The notes beneath the pieces are model-generated. The model saw nothing but the letters and a program-made list of their open reading frames with translations, did no database searches and was not told the origin of the DNA. DNA of 64,000 nucleotides from Candidatus Competibacteraceae bacterium (GTDB lineage: Bacteria; Pseudomonadota; Gammaproteobacteria; Competibacterales; Competibacteraceae): contig CP065007.1 of NCBI GenBank assembly GCA_016699715.1, positions 3,496,001 to 3,560,000 of the forward strand, given 5' to 3'. Of this stretch, positions 33,982 through 43,084 are shown in pieces. Numbering within the stretch: position 1 is the first letter of the stretch; each line of letters opens with the position of its first letter. Both the position numbers and the translations under genes were made by a program.

Positions 33982-34440
33982 ATGCGCCAGGATTTTCAGA
34001 TGCTCCGGCGGATAGTGGCCGCCACAGTGGAATCGATGGGCTATGAACTGGTAGGCGTGGAGTTCCACCCGCGCTCCACCAACGCGCTGTTGCGAATTTA
34101 TATCGACGGCGAAAACGGAATCACTCTGGATGACTGCCAGCGGGTCAGTCATCAACTGAGCGGCGTGCTGGATGTCGAGGACCCAATCGCCGGGTCATAC
34201 ACCCTGGAGATTTCTTCGCCCGGGTTGGACCGTCCGCTGTTCGAGGCCAAGCATTTTGCGCGCTTTGCCGGCGCGGTGGTTCGAATCCAGCTCAGAGAAC
34301 CGCTGGATGGGCGGCGGAAACTGGTCGGGCACCTACTTGGGATGCGCGGCGATGACGTGGTGATCGCGGGCAGCGACGGGCAGGAATGGGAGGTGCCGCT
34401 TGAGCGGATCGAGAAAGCTCGGTTGGTACCCCAACTCTAA
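33982..34440 (+). CDS. rimP: Ribosome maturation factor RimP
   Basis: RimP assists assembly of the 30S subunit. The 152-residue protein has the N-terminal domain (YELVGVEFHP, LLRIYIDGENGITLDDCQRVSHQLSGVLD) and the motif EISSPGLDRPLFE, followed by the small C-terminal barrel. The ATG at 33982 fits the family N-terminus; its ribosome-binding site is weak. It heads the rimP-nusA-infB-rbfA-truB-rpsO-pnp run. Confidence 0.92.
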   Translation: MRQDFQMLRRIVAATVESMGYELVGVEFHPRSTNALLRIYIDGENGITLDDCQRVSHQLSGVLDVEDPIAGSYTLEISSPGLDRPLFEAKHFARFAGAVVRIQLREPLDGRRKLVGHLLGMRGDDVVIAGSDGQEWEVPLERIEKARLVPQL

Positions 34441-34484
34441 AGGCAGGATGACAGCGTGCGGCTCCGGCTGGGAGGCAGAACGAC

Positions 34485-36077
34485 ATGCGCGTTAAAGATA
34501 GCGTTAGCGCTAAAGACAGCAAAGAAGGCCACAAAGAAATTCTGCTGGTTGTGGACGCCGTTTCCAATGAAAGAGGCGTCAGCAAGGAAATCATTTTTAG
34601 CGCCCTGGAAATTGCGCTGGCATCGGCGGCCAAGAAGCGCTACGAGGGCGATCCCGACGTGCGGGTGACGATCAACCGGCGGATCGGCAGTTATGAAACC
34701 TTCCGGCGTTGGCTGGTCGTGGAAGATGCCACGCAGATCGAGAGTCCCGATCGGCAGATGAACCTTGAAGATGCGAGCCGAATCCAGGCGGATGTCCAGG
34801 CCGGTGGCTATATCGAGATCCTCCTGGAGAACGCCGATTTTGGCGGCCGCATTGCCGCGCAGACCGCCAAGCAAGTCATCGTCCAGAAAGTGCGGGACGC
34901 CGAGCGAGCGCAGATCGTGGATGCCTATCTGCACCGCAAGGGTGAGTTGATCGGTGGGGTGGTCAAGCGCCTGGAGCGGGATCGGGATCGGGATCGACGG
35001 TCGGAGCGTAGCGAGCGGTCGGAGCGTAGCGATGTGATCCTGGATGTGGGTGGCAACGTTGAAGCCAAAATCATGGGCGAGGATCAGATTCCCCGCGAAT
35101 CGTTCCGGACTGGCGAGCGGGTGCGGGGCTACCTGAAGGATGTTCGCGCCGAAAGCCGCGGTCCCCAGCTCTTCGTCAGCCGGGTGGCGCCAGAATTTCT
35201 GAGTGCGCTGTTCTCGCTGGAAGTACCCGAAATCAACCAAGGCATCATTGAGATCAAGGGTGCGGCGCGTGATCCCGGCTCGCGAGCCAAGATCGCGGTC
35301 AAGAGCAAGGATGCCCGCATTGATCCCATCGGCGCCTGCGTGGGCATGCGTGGTGCCCGGGTGCAAAGCGTGACCAACGAGTTGGCCGGCGAGCGGGTGG
35401 ATATCGTGCAATGGGATGACGATCCGGTCCGCTTTGTGATGAATGCGATGTCGCCGGCCGAAGTTGAATCGGTCATCGTCGACGAGGACGCGCACAGCAT
35501 GGATATCATCGTCGCCGACGAAAAACAGTTGGCGCAGGCGATCGGCAAGGGGGGGCAGAACGTGCAGTTGGCGAGCCGGCTGACTGGCTGGACGCTGAAC
35601 GTGATGACCCGGACCCAGGCCCAGGCCAAGCGTGGTCAGGAGGACGAAGGCTTGTCGCGCATGTTTGTGGAGCAGTTGGGGGTCGATGAAGAGATCGCCA
35701 CGATCCTGGTGCGTGAAGGGTTCGCCGGCTTGGAAGAAGTCGCCTACGTACCTGTCCACGAGATGCTGGAGATTCCGGAGTTCGATCAGGAGATCGTCGA
35801 GGAATTGCGTGGGCACGCGCGCGATGTGCTGCTGACGCGTGCCATCGCCGCCGAAGAAGAGATTGACAGCACCCGGCCGGCCGAGGATTTGCTGGGGATG
35901 GACGGCATGGATGAGGAATTGGCTTTTATGTTGGCTAGTAGCGGGATCACGACCATGGAGGATTTGGCCGAGCTATCGGTGGACGATCTCAACGATATAG
36001 CCGGATTGGATGACGAACGGGCCGCGAAACTGATCATGACGGCGCGAGCGCCTTGGTTTTCGAATGACGAGCGGTAG
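34485..36077 (+). CDS. nusA: Transcription termination/antitermination factor NusA
   Basis: NusA binds RNA polymerase and nascent RNA to control pausing, termination and antitermination. The 530-residue protein has the N-terminal polymerase-binding domain (ILLVVDAVSNERGV, RRWLVVED), an S1 domain, two KH domains (GACVGMRGARVQSV, AIGKGGQNVQLASRLTGW) and two C-terminal acidic helix-hairpin-helix repeats, the gammaproteobacterial form. Two oddities: about 15 extra N-terminal residues compared with E. coli, and a repetitive Arg/Asp/Ser/Glu insert at 165-183 (ERDRDRDRRSERSERSERSD) inside the S1 domain between GGVVKRLE and VILDVGGNVEA. No alternative start that removes the extension was found. Confidence 0.95.
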   Translation: MRVKDSVSAKDSKEGHKEILLVVDAVSNERGVSKEIIFSALEIALASAAKKRYEGDPDVRVTINRRIGSYETFRRWLVVEDATQIESPDRQMNLEDASRIQADVQAGGYIEILLENADFGGRIAAQTAKQVIVQKVRDAERAQIVDAYLHRKGELIGGVVKRLERDRDRDRRSERSERSERSDVILDVGGNVEAKIMGEDQIPRESFRTGERVRGYLKDVRAESRGPQLFVSRVAPEFLSALFSLEVPEINQGIIEIKGAARDPGSRAKIAVKSKDARIDPIGACVGMRGARVQSVTNELAGERVDIVQWDDDPVRFVMNAMSPAEVESVIVDEDAHSMDIIVADEKQLAQAIGKGGQNVQLASRLTGWTLNVMTRTQAQAKRGQEDEGLSRMFVEQLGVDEEIATILVREGFAGLEEVAYVPVHEMLEIPEFDQEIVEELRGHARDVLLTRAIAAEEEIDSTRPAEDLLGMDGMDEELAFMLASSGITTMEDLAELSVDDLNDIAGLDDERAAKLIMTARAPWFSNDER

Positions 36078-36107
36078 ATGGGAACGAGCTTGGGCTGGGG
36101 GTGGTAA

Positions 36108-38852
36108 ATGACGGATGTAACGGTCAAGCAGTTTGCAACGGTCGTCGGCATACCGGTGGATCGCCTGTTGGAACAGTTTGCTGAAGCCGGTATACCGGTT
36201 GGCGGCGCGGAAGTGACGATTACGGAAAAGCAGAAAATGGATCTATTGGCGCACTTGCGCAAGAGCCACGGTAACCGACCGCTCCAAGGCACGGCGGCCG
36301 AACCCAAACGGATTACGCTTAAGCGTAAGACCCATAGTGAAATCAAGATGGCTGGCGGGGGTGGTGGGCAAATTAAAACCGTCAGCGTCGAGGTGCGCAA
36401 AAAGCGTACCTATGTCAAGCGCGGTTTGGCTGAGGAAGACACTTCCCGTCAGCGTGAGCCCACACCGGTCGAGTCGTTCGCGCCAACGGTGGACGCGGAA
36501 GAACGGCTCCATCATGGAGAAGAAGCCAGTAACGCGCGGTCCGAGCCAGCGGTGGTGACAGCAGTGCAACCGCAGCCGTCGGAACAGGAAGCCCGTCGCC
36601 TGGCCGAAGCCGAGGAAGAAGCCCGTCGCCTGGCCGAAGCCGAGGAAGAAGCCCGTCGCCTGGCCGAAGCCGAGGAAGAAGCCCGTCGGGCGCAACAAGC
36701 AGCCGCTATCTCCCAATCCACCGAAACGACGGCTCGCCGGATCACCGATACCACGCCGGTATTGGTCCAAATTGAGCGGCGCGCCGAACCGAGTGCCTCA
36801 GCAGAGAGAGGCGTTAAAGGCGTTAAAGGCGGGAAATCGCCGGAGCCGGTGTCGGAGCCAAAAGCGGTCAGAAAGCGTCCCGAGGCACCGGCCCGGAGCA
36901 CGCCCAAGCCACGCGGCGAAAGCGGAGCCGGTGCGCCGGGCCAGCGCCGGGAAGCGGGGAGTGGCGGGGAGCGGTTCTCGCCTGGGCGCGGTGAATCGAA
37001 GGAAGCGATATCCAACAAGGGCGACCGGCGCAAACCCAGGAAGAGCAGGGGGGCGAAGTCCTCCGCGCCGCCGCAGCGGCATGGTTTTGCCAAGCCCACC
37101 GCGCCAGTGGTGCGCGAGGTGGCGCTGCCCGAAACCATCAGCGTCATTGATCTGGCCCAGAAGATGTCGGTCAAAGCCACCGAAGTCATCAAGACGCTGT
37201 TGAAGATGGGGATGATGGTCACCATCAACCAGATGATCGACCAGGAAACCGCCGCGCTGGCTGTCGAGGAGATGGGGCATACCTACAAGCTCCTCAACGA
37301 AAACGCGCTGGAAGAAGAACTGACCGCCGAAACTGGCGGCGAGGCGATGCCGCGCCCGCCGGTGGTCACCATCATGGGTCATGTGGACCACGGCAAGACC
37401 TCGTTGCTCGATTATATTCGTCGGACCCGGGTCGCGGCTGGCGAGGCGGGTGGTATCACCCAGCACATCGGCGCGTATCACTTGCGTACTCCGAAAGGCG
37501 TGATTACCTTCCTCGACACGCCAGGTCACGCCGCGTTCACCGCCATGCGCGCACGCGGCGCCAAGGCCACCGACGTCGTGGTGCTGGTGGTGGCGGCCGA
37601 CGACGGTGTGATGCCACAAACGATCGAAGCCGTTCAACATGCCCGCGCCGCCGGGGTGCCGATCGTGGTGGCGGTCAACAAAATGGACAAGGCCGGCGCC
37701 GATCCGGACCGGGTCAAGAGCGAGCTGTCGGCCCAGGGCGTCATCTCCGAAGAGTGGGGTGGTGACACCCTGTTTACCTATGTGTCCGCCAAGAGCGGCG
37801 CGGGTGTGGACGAGTTGCTCGACCAAATTCTGGTGCAGGCCGAAGTGCTGGAATTACACGCGCCAGTGGATGGTTTGGCCAAGGGCGTGGTGATCGAATC
37901 GCGGCTGGACAAGGGCCGAGGCCCGGTGGCGACCGTGCTGGTGCAAAGCGGCACCTTGCGCAAGGGCGATGTGATTCTGAGCGGCCTCGAATACGGTCGG
38001 GTGCGCGCCATGCTCAGCGAGACTGGGCAGAATACAAGCGAAGCTGGCCCCTCGATTCCGGTGGAAGTGCTCGGCCTGTCCGGCACCCCCAAGGCGGGCG
38101 ATGACGTCATCGCGGTTGCCGACGAGCGCAAGGCCCGCGAAATCGCCCTGTTCCGCCAAGGCAAGGCCCGCGAGGAACAGACTCGCAAGCCAGTCATGGA
38201 TATCGACGGCATCTCCCGGCAATTCGAGGCCGGGGAAATCAATATGCTTAATGTGGTGCTGAAGGCCGATGTGCAGGGTTCCGCCGAGGCCATCGTGGAC
38301 GCGCTGGCCCGATTGTCCACCGCCGAAGTGCAGGTCAAGATCATCGCCAGCGGCGTCGGTGGCATCAACGAATCCGATATCAATCTGGCGAAGACCTCCA
38401 AGGCCATCATCATCGGTTTCAACGTTCGCGCCGACAGTGTCGCCAAGCGGCTGGCCGAAGAGGAAGGGCTGAAGCTGCACTATTACAGCATCATCTACGA
38501 ACTCATCGACGACGTAAAACGCGCGATGGTCGGCATGCTCAAGCCAGCCTTCAAGGAAGAGATCGTCGGCTTGGCCGAGGTGCGCGATGTGTTCCGCTCG
38601 CCCAAGTTCGGCGTGGTGGCCGGCTGCATGGTGGTGGATGGGGTGGTGCGCCGCAACAATCCGATTCGGGTGCTGCGCAACAACGTGGTGATTTTCGAAG
38701 GCGCGCTGGATTCATTGCGGCGGTTCAAGGACGATGTTGGCGAAGTGCGCGCCGGTACCGAATGCGGTGTGGGCGTACGCAACTATAACGACATCCGCCA
38801 GGGCGACCATATCGAAGTCTTCGAGCGGGTGCAGGTGGAGCGCACCTTGTAG
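36108..38852 (+). CDS. infB: Translation initiation factor IF-2
   Basis: IF-2 is the GTPase that places fMet-tRNA on the ribosome. The 914-residue protein has the N-terminal IF2-N domain, a long charged linker (about 100-340), a second IF2-N segment (VIDLAQKMSVKATEVIKTLLKMG), the G1 motif GHVDHGKT at 424-431, DTPGHAAF and NKMDKA, then domains II to IV ending in IEVFERVQVERTL. The linker contains three exact copies of EARRLAEAEE (30-bp DNA repeats). It follows nusA by 30 bp. Confidence 0.95.
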   Translation: MTDVTVKQFATVVGIPVDRLLEQFAEAGIPVGGAEVTITEKQKMDLLAHLRKSHGNRPLQGTAAEPKRITLKRKTHSEIKMAGGGGGQIKTVSVEVRKKRTYVKRGLAEEDTSRQREPTPVESFAPTVDAEERLHHGEEASNARSEPAVVTAVQPQPSEQEARRLAEAEEEARRLAEAEEEARRLAEAEEEARRAQQAAAISQSTETTARRITDTTPVLVQIERRAEPSASAERGVKGVKGGKSPEPVSEPKAVRKRPEAPARSTPKPRGESGAGAPGQRREAGSGGERFSPGRGESKEAISNKGDRRKPRKSRGAKSSAPPQRHGFAKPTAPVVREVALPETISVIDLAQKMSVKATEVIKTLLKMGMMVTINQMIDQETAALAVEEMGHTYKLLNENALEEELTAETGGEAMPRPPVVTIMGHVDHGKTSLLDYIRRTRVAAGEAGGITQHIGAYHLRTPKGVITFLDTPGHAAFTAMRARGAKATDVVVLVVAADDGVMPQTIEAVQHARAAGVPIVVAVNKMDKAGADPDRVKSELSAQGVISEEWGGDTLFTYVSAKSGAGVDELLDQILVQAEVLELHAPVDGLAKGVVIESRLDKGRGPVATVLVQSGTLRKGDVILSGLEYGRVRAMLSETGQNTSEAGPSIPVEVLGLSGTPKAGDDVIAVADERKAREIALFRQGKAREEQTRKPVMDIDGISRQFEAGEINMLNVVLKADVQGSAEAIVDALARLSTAEVQVKIIASGVGGINESDINLAKTSKAIIIGFNVRADSVAKRLAEEEGLKLHYYSIIYELIDDVKRAMVGMLKPAFKEEIVGLAEVRDVFRSPKFGVVAGCMVVDGVVRRNNPIRVLRNNVVIFEGALDSLRRFKDDVGEVRAGTECGVGVRNYNDIRQGDHIEVFERVQVERTL
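36588..36689 (+). repeat. 30-bp tandem repeat inside infB
   Basis: Three identical units (36588-36617, 36618-36647, 36648-36677) and a partial fourth encode EARRLAEAEE each, in the flexible linker of IF-2. The perfect DNA identity points to recent expansion by slippage or recombination. The copies remain in frame, so IF-2 length can vary without loss of function. Confidence 0.9.
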
Positions 38853-38876
38853 CGGACACCGCGGAGTGATCGAGCG

Positions 38877-39293
38877 ATGATGAAACCCTCCTCCCGTACC
38901 CGTCGGGTGGGTGAACAGATCCGTCGGGAACTGGCGGATCTGATCCGCGCCGAACTGCGCGATCCACGGCTGACCCTGGTGTCGATGACCAGCGTCGAGG
39001 TTAGCCGCGATTTGGCATATGCCCGAATTTACGTCACCTCGATGGGCGAGCCGGCCGAACGGGTCGAGCAGGTCGCCGAACTCAATCGCGCCGCGCCACT
39101 CCTGCGTCGCGAGCTGGGCCGGCGCATGCACATCCGTATCGTGCCAAAGTTGGAATTCCGCTACGACGAGGTGGTGGAGCGCGCCGCCCGGCTGTCGGCG
39201 TTGATCGATGCCGCGGTGGCCGCCGACGCCGACCGCCACCACGATGAGCCGGCGGTAGACGATGGCGCCGGTCCGGAGGAGCGCCAGGAATGA
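38877..39293 (+). CDS. rbfA: Ribosome-binding factor A
   Basis: RbfA binds immature 30S subunits during 16S rRNA 5'-end processing and in cold adaptation. The 138-residue KH-like protein has RRVGEQIRRELADLIRAELRDPRLTLVSMTSVEVSRDLAYARIYVT (the family core, residues 9-53) and RIVPKLEFRYD. It follows infB by 24 bp and overlaps truB by four bases (ATGA). The first two codons are both ATG, so the start is uncertain by one residue. Confidence 0.93.
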   Translation: MMKPSSRTRRVGEQIRRELADLIRAELRDPRLTLVSMTSVEVSRDLAYARIYVTSMGEPAERVEQVAELNRAAPLLRRELGRRMHIRIVPKLEFRYDEVVERAARLSALIDAAVAADADRHHDEPAVDDGAGPEERQE

Positions 39294-40210
39294 GCGAGCG
39301 CCGTCCGCGCCGTGCGGTGAGCGGCGTGCTGCTGCTGGACAAGCCGGTCGGCTGGACTTCGAACGCGGCGCTGCAAGCAGTCAAGCACTTGTATCAGGCC
39401 GCCAAGGCCGGGCATACCGGCAGCCTCGATCCGCTGGCCAGCGGCCTGTTGCCGATTTGTCTGGGCGAGGCCACCAAGCTGTCCGGATTTTTGTTGAACG
39501 CCGACAAGGGGTACCGATTTACCTGCCGGTTGGGAGTGACCACCGCGACCGGCGACGCCGAAGGTGAAGTAGTGGCCGTTCGCCCAGTGGGACCGCTAAG
39601 CCGGGAATCGATGGAGGCGGCGCTGCGGCGGTTCGTGGGCACGATCCAGCAAATCCCGCCGATGTACTCCGCGCTGAAGCATAACGGCCAGCCGCTGTAC
39701 AAGCTGGCACGCAAGGGAATTGAGATCGAACGCGCACCGCGCGAGGTGACCGTCCGCGAGTTGCGTTTGCTGCGCCTGGAAGACGAGGAGTTGGAGTGTG
39801 AGCTGCGTTGTTCCAAGGGCACTTATGTCCGGACGCTGGCCGCTGACCTGGGGGAGATGCTGGGGTGCGGCGCGCACGTTGCGGCGTTGCGGCGCACCGC
39901 GGTGGAGCCCTACGATGCCGCGAGGATGGTAACACTGGAGTCGTTGCGCGAGCGAGCCGAACAGGGGCTGGCGGCGCTGGATGCGGAGCTGCTGCCTCCG
40001 GACAGCGCGGTGGTGCGGTGGCCGGTGGTGCGGGTGGTGGGGGATGCCGCCTTTTATTTGCGGCAGGGCCAGCCGGTGCTGGTGCCGCGCGCTCCTTCCC
40101 AAGGCTGGGTGCGTTTGTATCAGGATGAACAGTGTTTTTTCGGTATCGGCGAAATCCTCGACGATGGCCGGGTCGCGCCGCGCCGGTTGCTGGCCTGTGA
40201 AGTTCCGTGA
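39290..40210 (+). CDS. truB: tRNA pseudouridine-55 synthase
   Basis: TruB makes pseudouridine 55 in the T arm of tRNAs. The 306-residue protein has GVLLLDKPVGWTSN, the catalytic aspartate in KAGHTGSLDPLASGLLPICLG, RFVGTIQQIPPMYSALKHNGQPLYKLARKG (in part) and CSKGTYVRTLAADLGE, followed by a PUA-like end. It overlaps rbfA in an ATGA and precedes rpsO by 90 bp. Confidence 0.95.
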   Translation: MSERRPRRAVSGVLLLDKPVGWTSNAALQAVKHLYQAAKAGHTGSLDPLASGLLPICLGEATKLSGFLLNADKGYRFTCRLGVTTATGDAEGEVVAVRPVGPLSRESMEAALRRFVGTIQQIPPMYSALKHNGQPLYKLARKGIEIERAPREVTVRELRLLRLEDEELECELRCSKGTYVRTLAADLGEMLGCGAHVAALRRTAVEPYDAARMVTLESLRERAEQGLAALDAELLPPDSAVVRWPVVRVVGDAAFYLRQGQPVLVPRAPSQGWVRLYQDEQCFFGIGEILDDGRVAPRRLLACEVP

Positions 40211-40300
40211 CAAGGTTTGCTTGTTGCCTGACCTTGAATAGAGCTAACATCCCTCGCTTTATTGAATTGACTGATCGAATCTGAATTGGAGTTTGACTTT

Positions 40301-40570
40301 ATGCCGCTCAACATCGAACAAAAAACTCAGGTCGTGCGGGATTTTCAGCGCGGCCCCGTCGATACGGGTTCCCCGGAGGTGCAGGTTGCGCTGCTGACCA
40401 CCCGCATCAACGGCCTGCAATCGCATTTCAGTGATCATAAAAAGGACCATCACTCCCGCCGCGGGTTGCTAAAAATGGTCAACCAGCGCCGCAAGCTGCT
40501 GGATTATCTGAAAAGAAAGGATTTGCAATGCTATCAGAATCTGATTAGCCGCCTTGGCCTGCGCCGCTGA
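40301..40570 (+). CDS. rpsO: 30S ribosomal protein S15
   Basis: S15 binds the central domain of 16S rRNA early in 30S assembly. The 89-residue protein has the family segments FQRGPVDTGSPEVQVALLTTRI, HFSDHKKDHHSRRGLLKMV and LDYLKRKD, with standard length. The start at 40301 has a ggag ribosome site nine bases before. The 90-bp gap from truB is where E. coli S15 represses its own mRNA; I cannot show that structure here. Confidence 0.95.
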   Translation: MPLNIEQKTQVVRDFQRGPVDTGSPEVQVALLTTRINGLQSHFSDHKKDHHSRRGLLKMVNQRRKLLDYLKRKDLQCYQNLISRLGLRR

Positions 40571-40607
40571 GGTTTTCCATCGATCTTTTATTGCATAGGA
40601 CGCTTTC

Positions 40608-42689
40608 GTGACGCCCATCAAAAAGACTTTTCAGTACGGCCAGCACACGGTGACCTTGGAAACCGGTGAAATCGCCCGGCAGGCCAGCGGTGCGGTGGTG
40701 GTCAACATGGCCGATACCGTGGTGCTGGTCACCGTGGTCGCCGACCGGAAGACCAAAGCAGACCGGGATTTTCTGCCGCTGCGGGTGGACTACCAGGAGC
40801 GTAGTTACGCGGCGGGTCGCATTCCCGGCGGTTTTTTCCGCCGCGAGGGTCGTCCTTCCGAGAGCGAAATCCTGACTGCCCGACTGATCGATCGGCCGTT
40901 GCGCCCGCTGTTTCCGGAGGGGTTCACCAACGAGGTGCAGATCGTCGCCACCGTGATGTCGCTGAACAACCAGGTGGATCCGGAAATCCCGGCGCTGCTC
41001 GGCGCTTCGGCGGCGGTGGCGCTGTCCGGCGCACCGTTCCAGGGTCCGATCGGCGCGGCCCGAGTCGGTTACCGTGAAGGTCAATACCTGCTCAATCCAA
41101 CCCGCCGCGAGTTGAAGGATTCGCGGTTGGATTTGGTGGTGGCCGGGACCGAACGAGCGGTTCTGATGGTGGAGTCCGAGGCCGAGGAGCTGTCCGAGGC
41201 GGTCATGCTCGGCGCGGTCATGTTCGGTCACGAACAGATGCAGGCGGCCATTCGCGCCATCAAGGAACTGGCGGCGGAAGCCGGCGCGCCATCGTGGAAC
41301 TGGCAGCCGCCGGCCGACGACGCGGTACTGGAGGGCGCGGTGCGCGCCACCGCCGAAGCCGCGCTGGCCGCGGCCTATCAGATCCCCGAAAAGCTGGTCC
41401 GCCAGCAGCGGGTGCATGAAATCCACGACCAATTGGTTGCGCAACTGACGGCCCAGGAACCGGAACGCTGGACCACGCAGGCGATCGACAGTGCCTACTC
41501 AGCACTGGAAAGCGTAATCGTGCGCGGGCGTATCCTGTCCGGCCAACCGCGGATCGACGGCCGAGACACCCGGACGGTGCGGCCGATTTCCGTCCGCGTG
41601 GGCGTGCTGCCGCGCGCCCATGGTTCGGCGCTGTTCACCCGCGGCGAAACCCAGGCGTTGGTGGTCACCACGCTCGGCACCGATCGCGATGCCCAGATCA
41701 TCGATGCCATTGAGGGCGAGTACCGCCAGCCGTTCCTGTTGCATTACAACTTCCCGCCGTATTCGGTGGGCGAGATCGGTCAGATCGGCAGCCCCAAGCG
41801 CCGGGAAATCGGGCATGGCCGCTTGGCCAAGCGCGGTGTGCAGGCCGTGATGCCCAAGCCGGAGAATTTTCCTTACACCGTGCGGATCGTGTCGGAAATC
41901 ACCGAATCCAACGGTTCCAGCTCGATGGCCTCGGTCTGCGGCGCCAGTTTGTCGCTGATGGACGCGGGCGTATCGATCAAGGCGCCGGTGGCGGGCATCG
42001 CCATGGGCCTGATCAAGGAGCAGGATCGCTTCGCGGTGTTGACCGACATCATCGGCGATGAGGATCATCTGGGCGATATGGACTTCAAGGTGGCTGGTAC
42101 CACCGCCGGGGTGACCGCCCTGCAGATGGACATCAAGATCGACGGCATCACCCGCGAGATCATGGAGCAGGCGCTGGCCCAGGCCCGCGAAGGGCGTTTG
42201 CACATCCTCGACAAAATGGGTGCGGTCATCGACGCGCCGAAGCTGGAACTGTCCGAGTACGCGCCGCGCTATACCACCCTGCGCATCAATCCGGAGAAGA
42301 TCCGCGACGTGATCGGCAAGGGTGGCGTCACCATTCGTTCCATCACCGAGGAAACCGGCGCCACCATCGACATCACCGACGACGGTGTGGTGAAAATCGC
42401 CGCCGTGGACAAGGCGGCCGGCGACGAAGCCCGCCGCCGCATCGAACAGATCACCGCCGATGTGGAAGTCGGGCAGATCTACGAGGGCAAGGTGGTTCGG
42501 ATCATGGATTTCGGTGCATTCGTGGCCATTCTGCCCGGCCGCGATGGAATGGTGCATATTTCCCAGATTTGCGAGGAGCGCGTGCAAAACGTGAGCGACA
42601 AACTGACGGTCGGCGACGTGATCAAGGTTCGGGTACTGGAAATCGACAAGCAGGGCCGTGTGCGTCTGAGCATGAAGGGTCTGGACTGA
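40608..42689 (+). CDS. pnp: Polyribonucleotide nucleotidyltransferase (PNPase)
   Basis: PNPase degrades RNA from the 3' end by phosphorolysis in the degradosome. The 693-residue protein has two RNase PH-like domains (VVNMADTVVLVTVVAD, FLPLRVDYQERSYAAGRIPGGFFRREGRPSE; then GSALFTRGETQALVVTTLG and a catalytic DIIGDEDHLGDMDFKVAGT), a KH domain (DVIGKGGVTIRSITEETGA) and an S1 domain at the end (VVRIMDFGAFVAILPGRDGMVHISQI). The start codon is a GTG with agga upstream. Placement after rpsO is conserved. Confidence 0.95.
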   Translation: MTPIKKTFQYGQHTVTLETGEIARQASGAVVVNMADTVVLVTVVADRKTKADRDFLPLRVDYQERSYAAGRIPGGFFRREGRPSESEILTARLIDRPLRPLFPEGFTNEVQIVATVMSLNNQVDPEIPALLGASAAVALSGAPFQGPIGAARVGYREGQYLLNPTRRELKDSRLDLVVAGTERAVLMVESEAEELSEAVMLGAVMFGHEQMQAAIRAIKELAAEAGAPSWNWQPPADDAVLEGAVRATAEAALAAAYQIPEKLVRQQRVHEIHDQLVAQLTAQEPERWTTQAIDSAYSALESVIVRGRILSGQPRIDGRDTRTVRPISVRVGVLPRAHGSALFTRGETQALVVTTLGTDRDAQIIDAIEGEYRQPFLLHYNFPPYSVGEIGQIGSPKRREIGHGRLAKRGVQAVMPKPENFPYTVRIVSEITESNGSSSMASVCGASLSLMDAGVSIKAPVAGIAMGLIKEQDRFAVLTDIIGDEDHLGDMDFKVAGTTAGVTALQMDIKIDGITREIMEQALAQAREGRLHILDKMGAVIDAPKLELSEYAPRYTTLRINPEKIRDVIGKGGVTIRSITEETGATIDITDDGVVKIAAVDKAAGDEARRRIEQITADVEVGQIYEGKVVRIMDFGAFVAILPGRDGMVHISQICEERVQNVSDKLTVGDVIKVRVLEIDKQGRVRLSMKGLD

Positions 42690-42781
42690 AATCGGAAATC
42701 GCCTGGGGCATGGTTTCTTGCCTTGGCGTGGTTGCTTCGAGTATATTTCCCAATCTTGCCGTGGAAGCGCGGCAAAGCTTT

Positions 42782-42871
42782 GGAGAGGTGGCCGAGCGGT
42801 TGAAGGCGCAGCACTGGAAATGCTGTTTAGGGGTAACTCTAACGAGGGTTCGAATCCCTCTCTCTCCGCCA
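42782..42871 (+). tRNA. tRNA-Ser (anticodon GGA)
   Basis: The 90-nt sequence has the long variable arm of serine tRNAs, the acceptor stem GGAGAGG paired with TCTCTCC, the anticodon stem-loop CAGCA-CTGGAAA-TGCTG with anticodon GGA (reads UCC and UCU), the T loop TTCGAAT and an encoded CCA. It lies between pnp and the SRP RNA gene. Confidence 0.95.
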
Positions 42872-42900
42872 GATCGACCAACTCCCAATCTGGTTGCAAT

Positions 42901-43015
42901 GGTGGCCCATATCGGTCCCTCCGCGACGACAAACTGTGAACCCCGTCAGGCCCGGAAGGGAGCAGCGGCAGCAGTGGCCTCGGGCGCCGGGGTGTGGCTG
43001 ATAGGGGCCGCCACC
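42901..43015 (+). ncRNA. ffs: Signal recognition particle RNA (4.5S RNA)
   Basis: The apical core gtcaggcccggaagggagc with agcagcggcagcag matches the conserved Ffh-binding hairpin of bacterial 4.5S RNA (tetraloop ggaa, symmetric and asymmetric loops). The ends ggtggccc and ggggccgccacc pair to close the rod, giving about 115 nt, the normal size. The location directly before dnaX is shared with many gammaproteobacteria. Borders are set from the terminal pairing and may shift by a few bases. Confidence 0.92.
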
Positions 43016-43084
43016 CTCCCTCAGGATGCGTGGGTCAAGGATGACGGCAGGATCACCGCCTTTTTTCGCCATTAGAGGAACCTC

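Noticed and set aside
36588..36689. CRISPR-like array
   Set aside because: The repeats are contiguous, in frame and part of infB; there are no spacers. No CRISPR array was seen anywhere in the window.
42569..43075. Open frames running through tRNA-Ser and the SRP RNA
   Set aside because: The RNA genes explain this region; the frames have no protein-like features.
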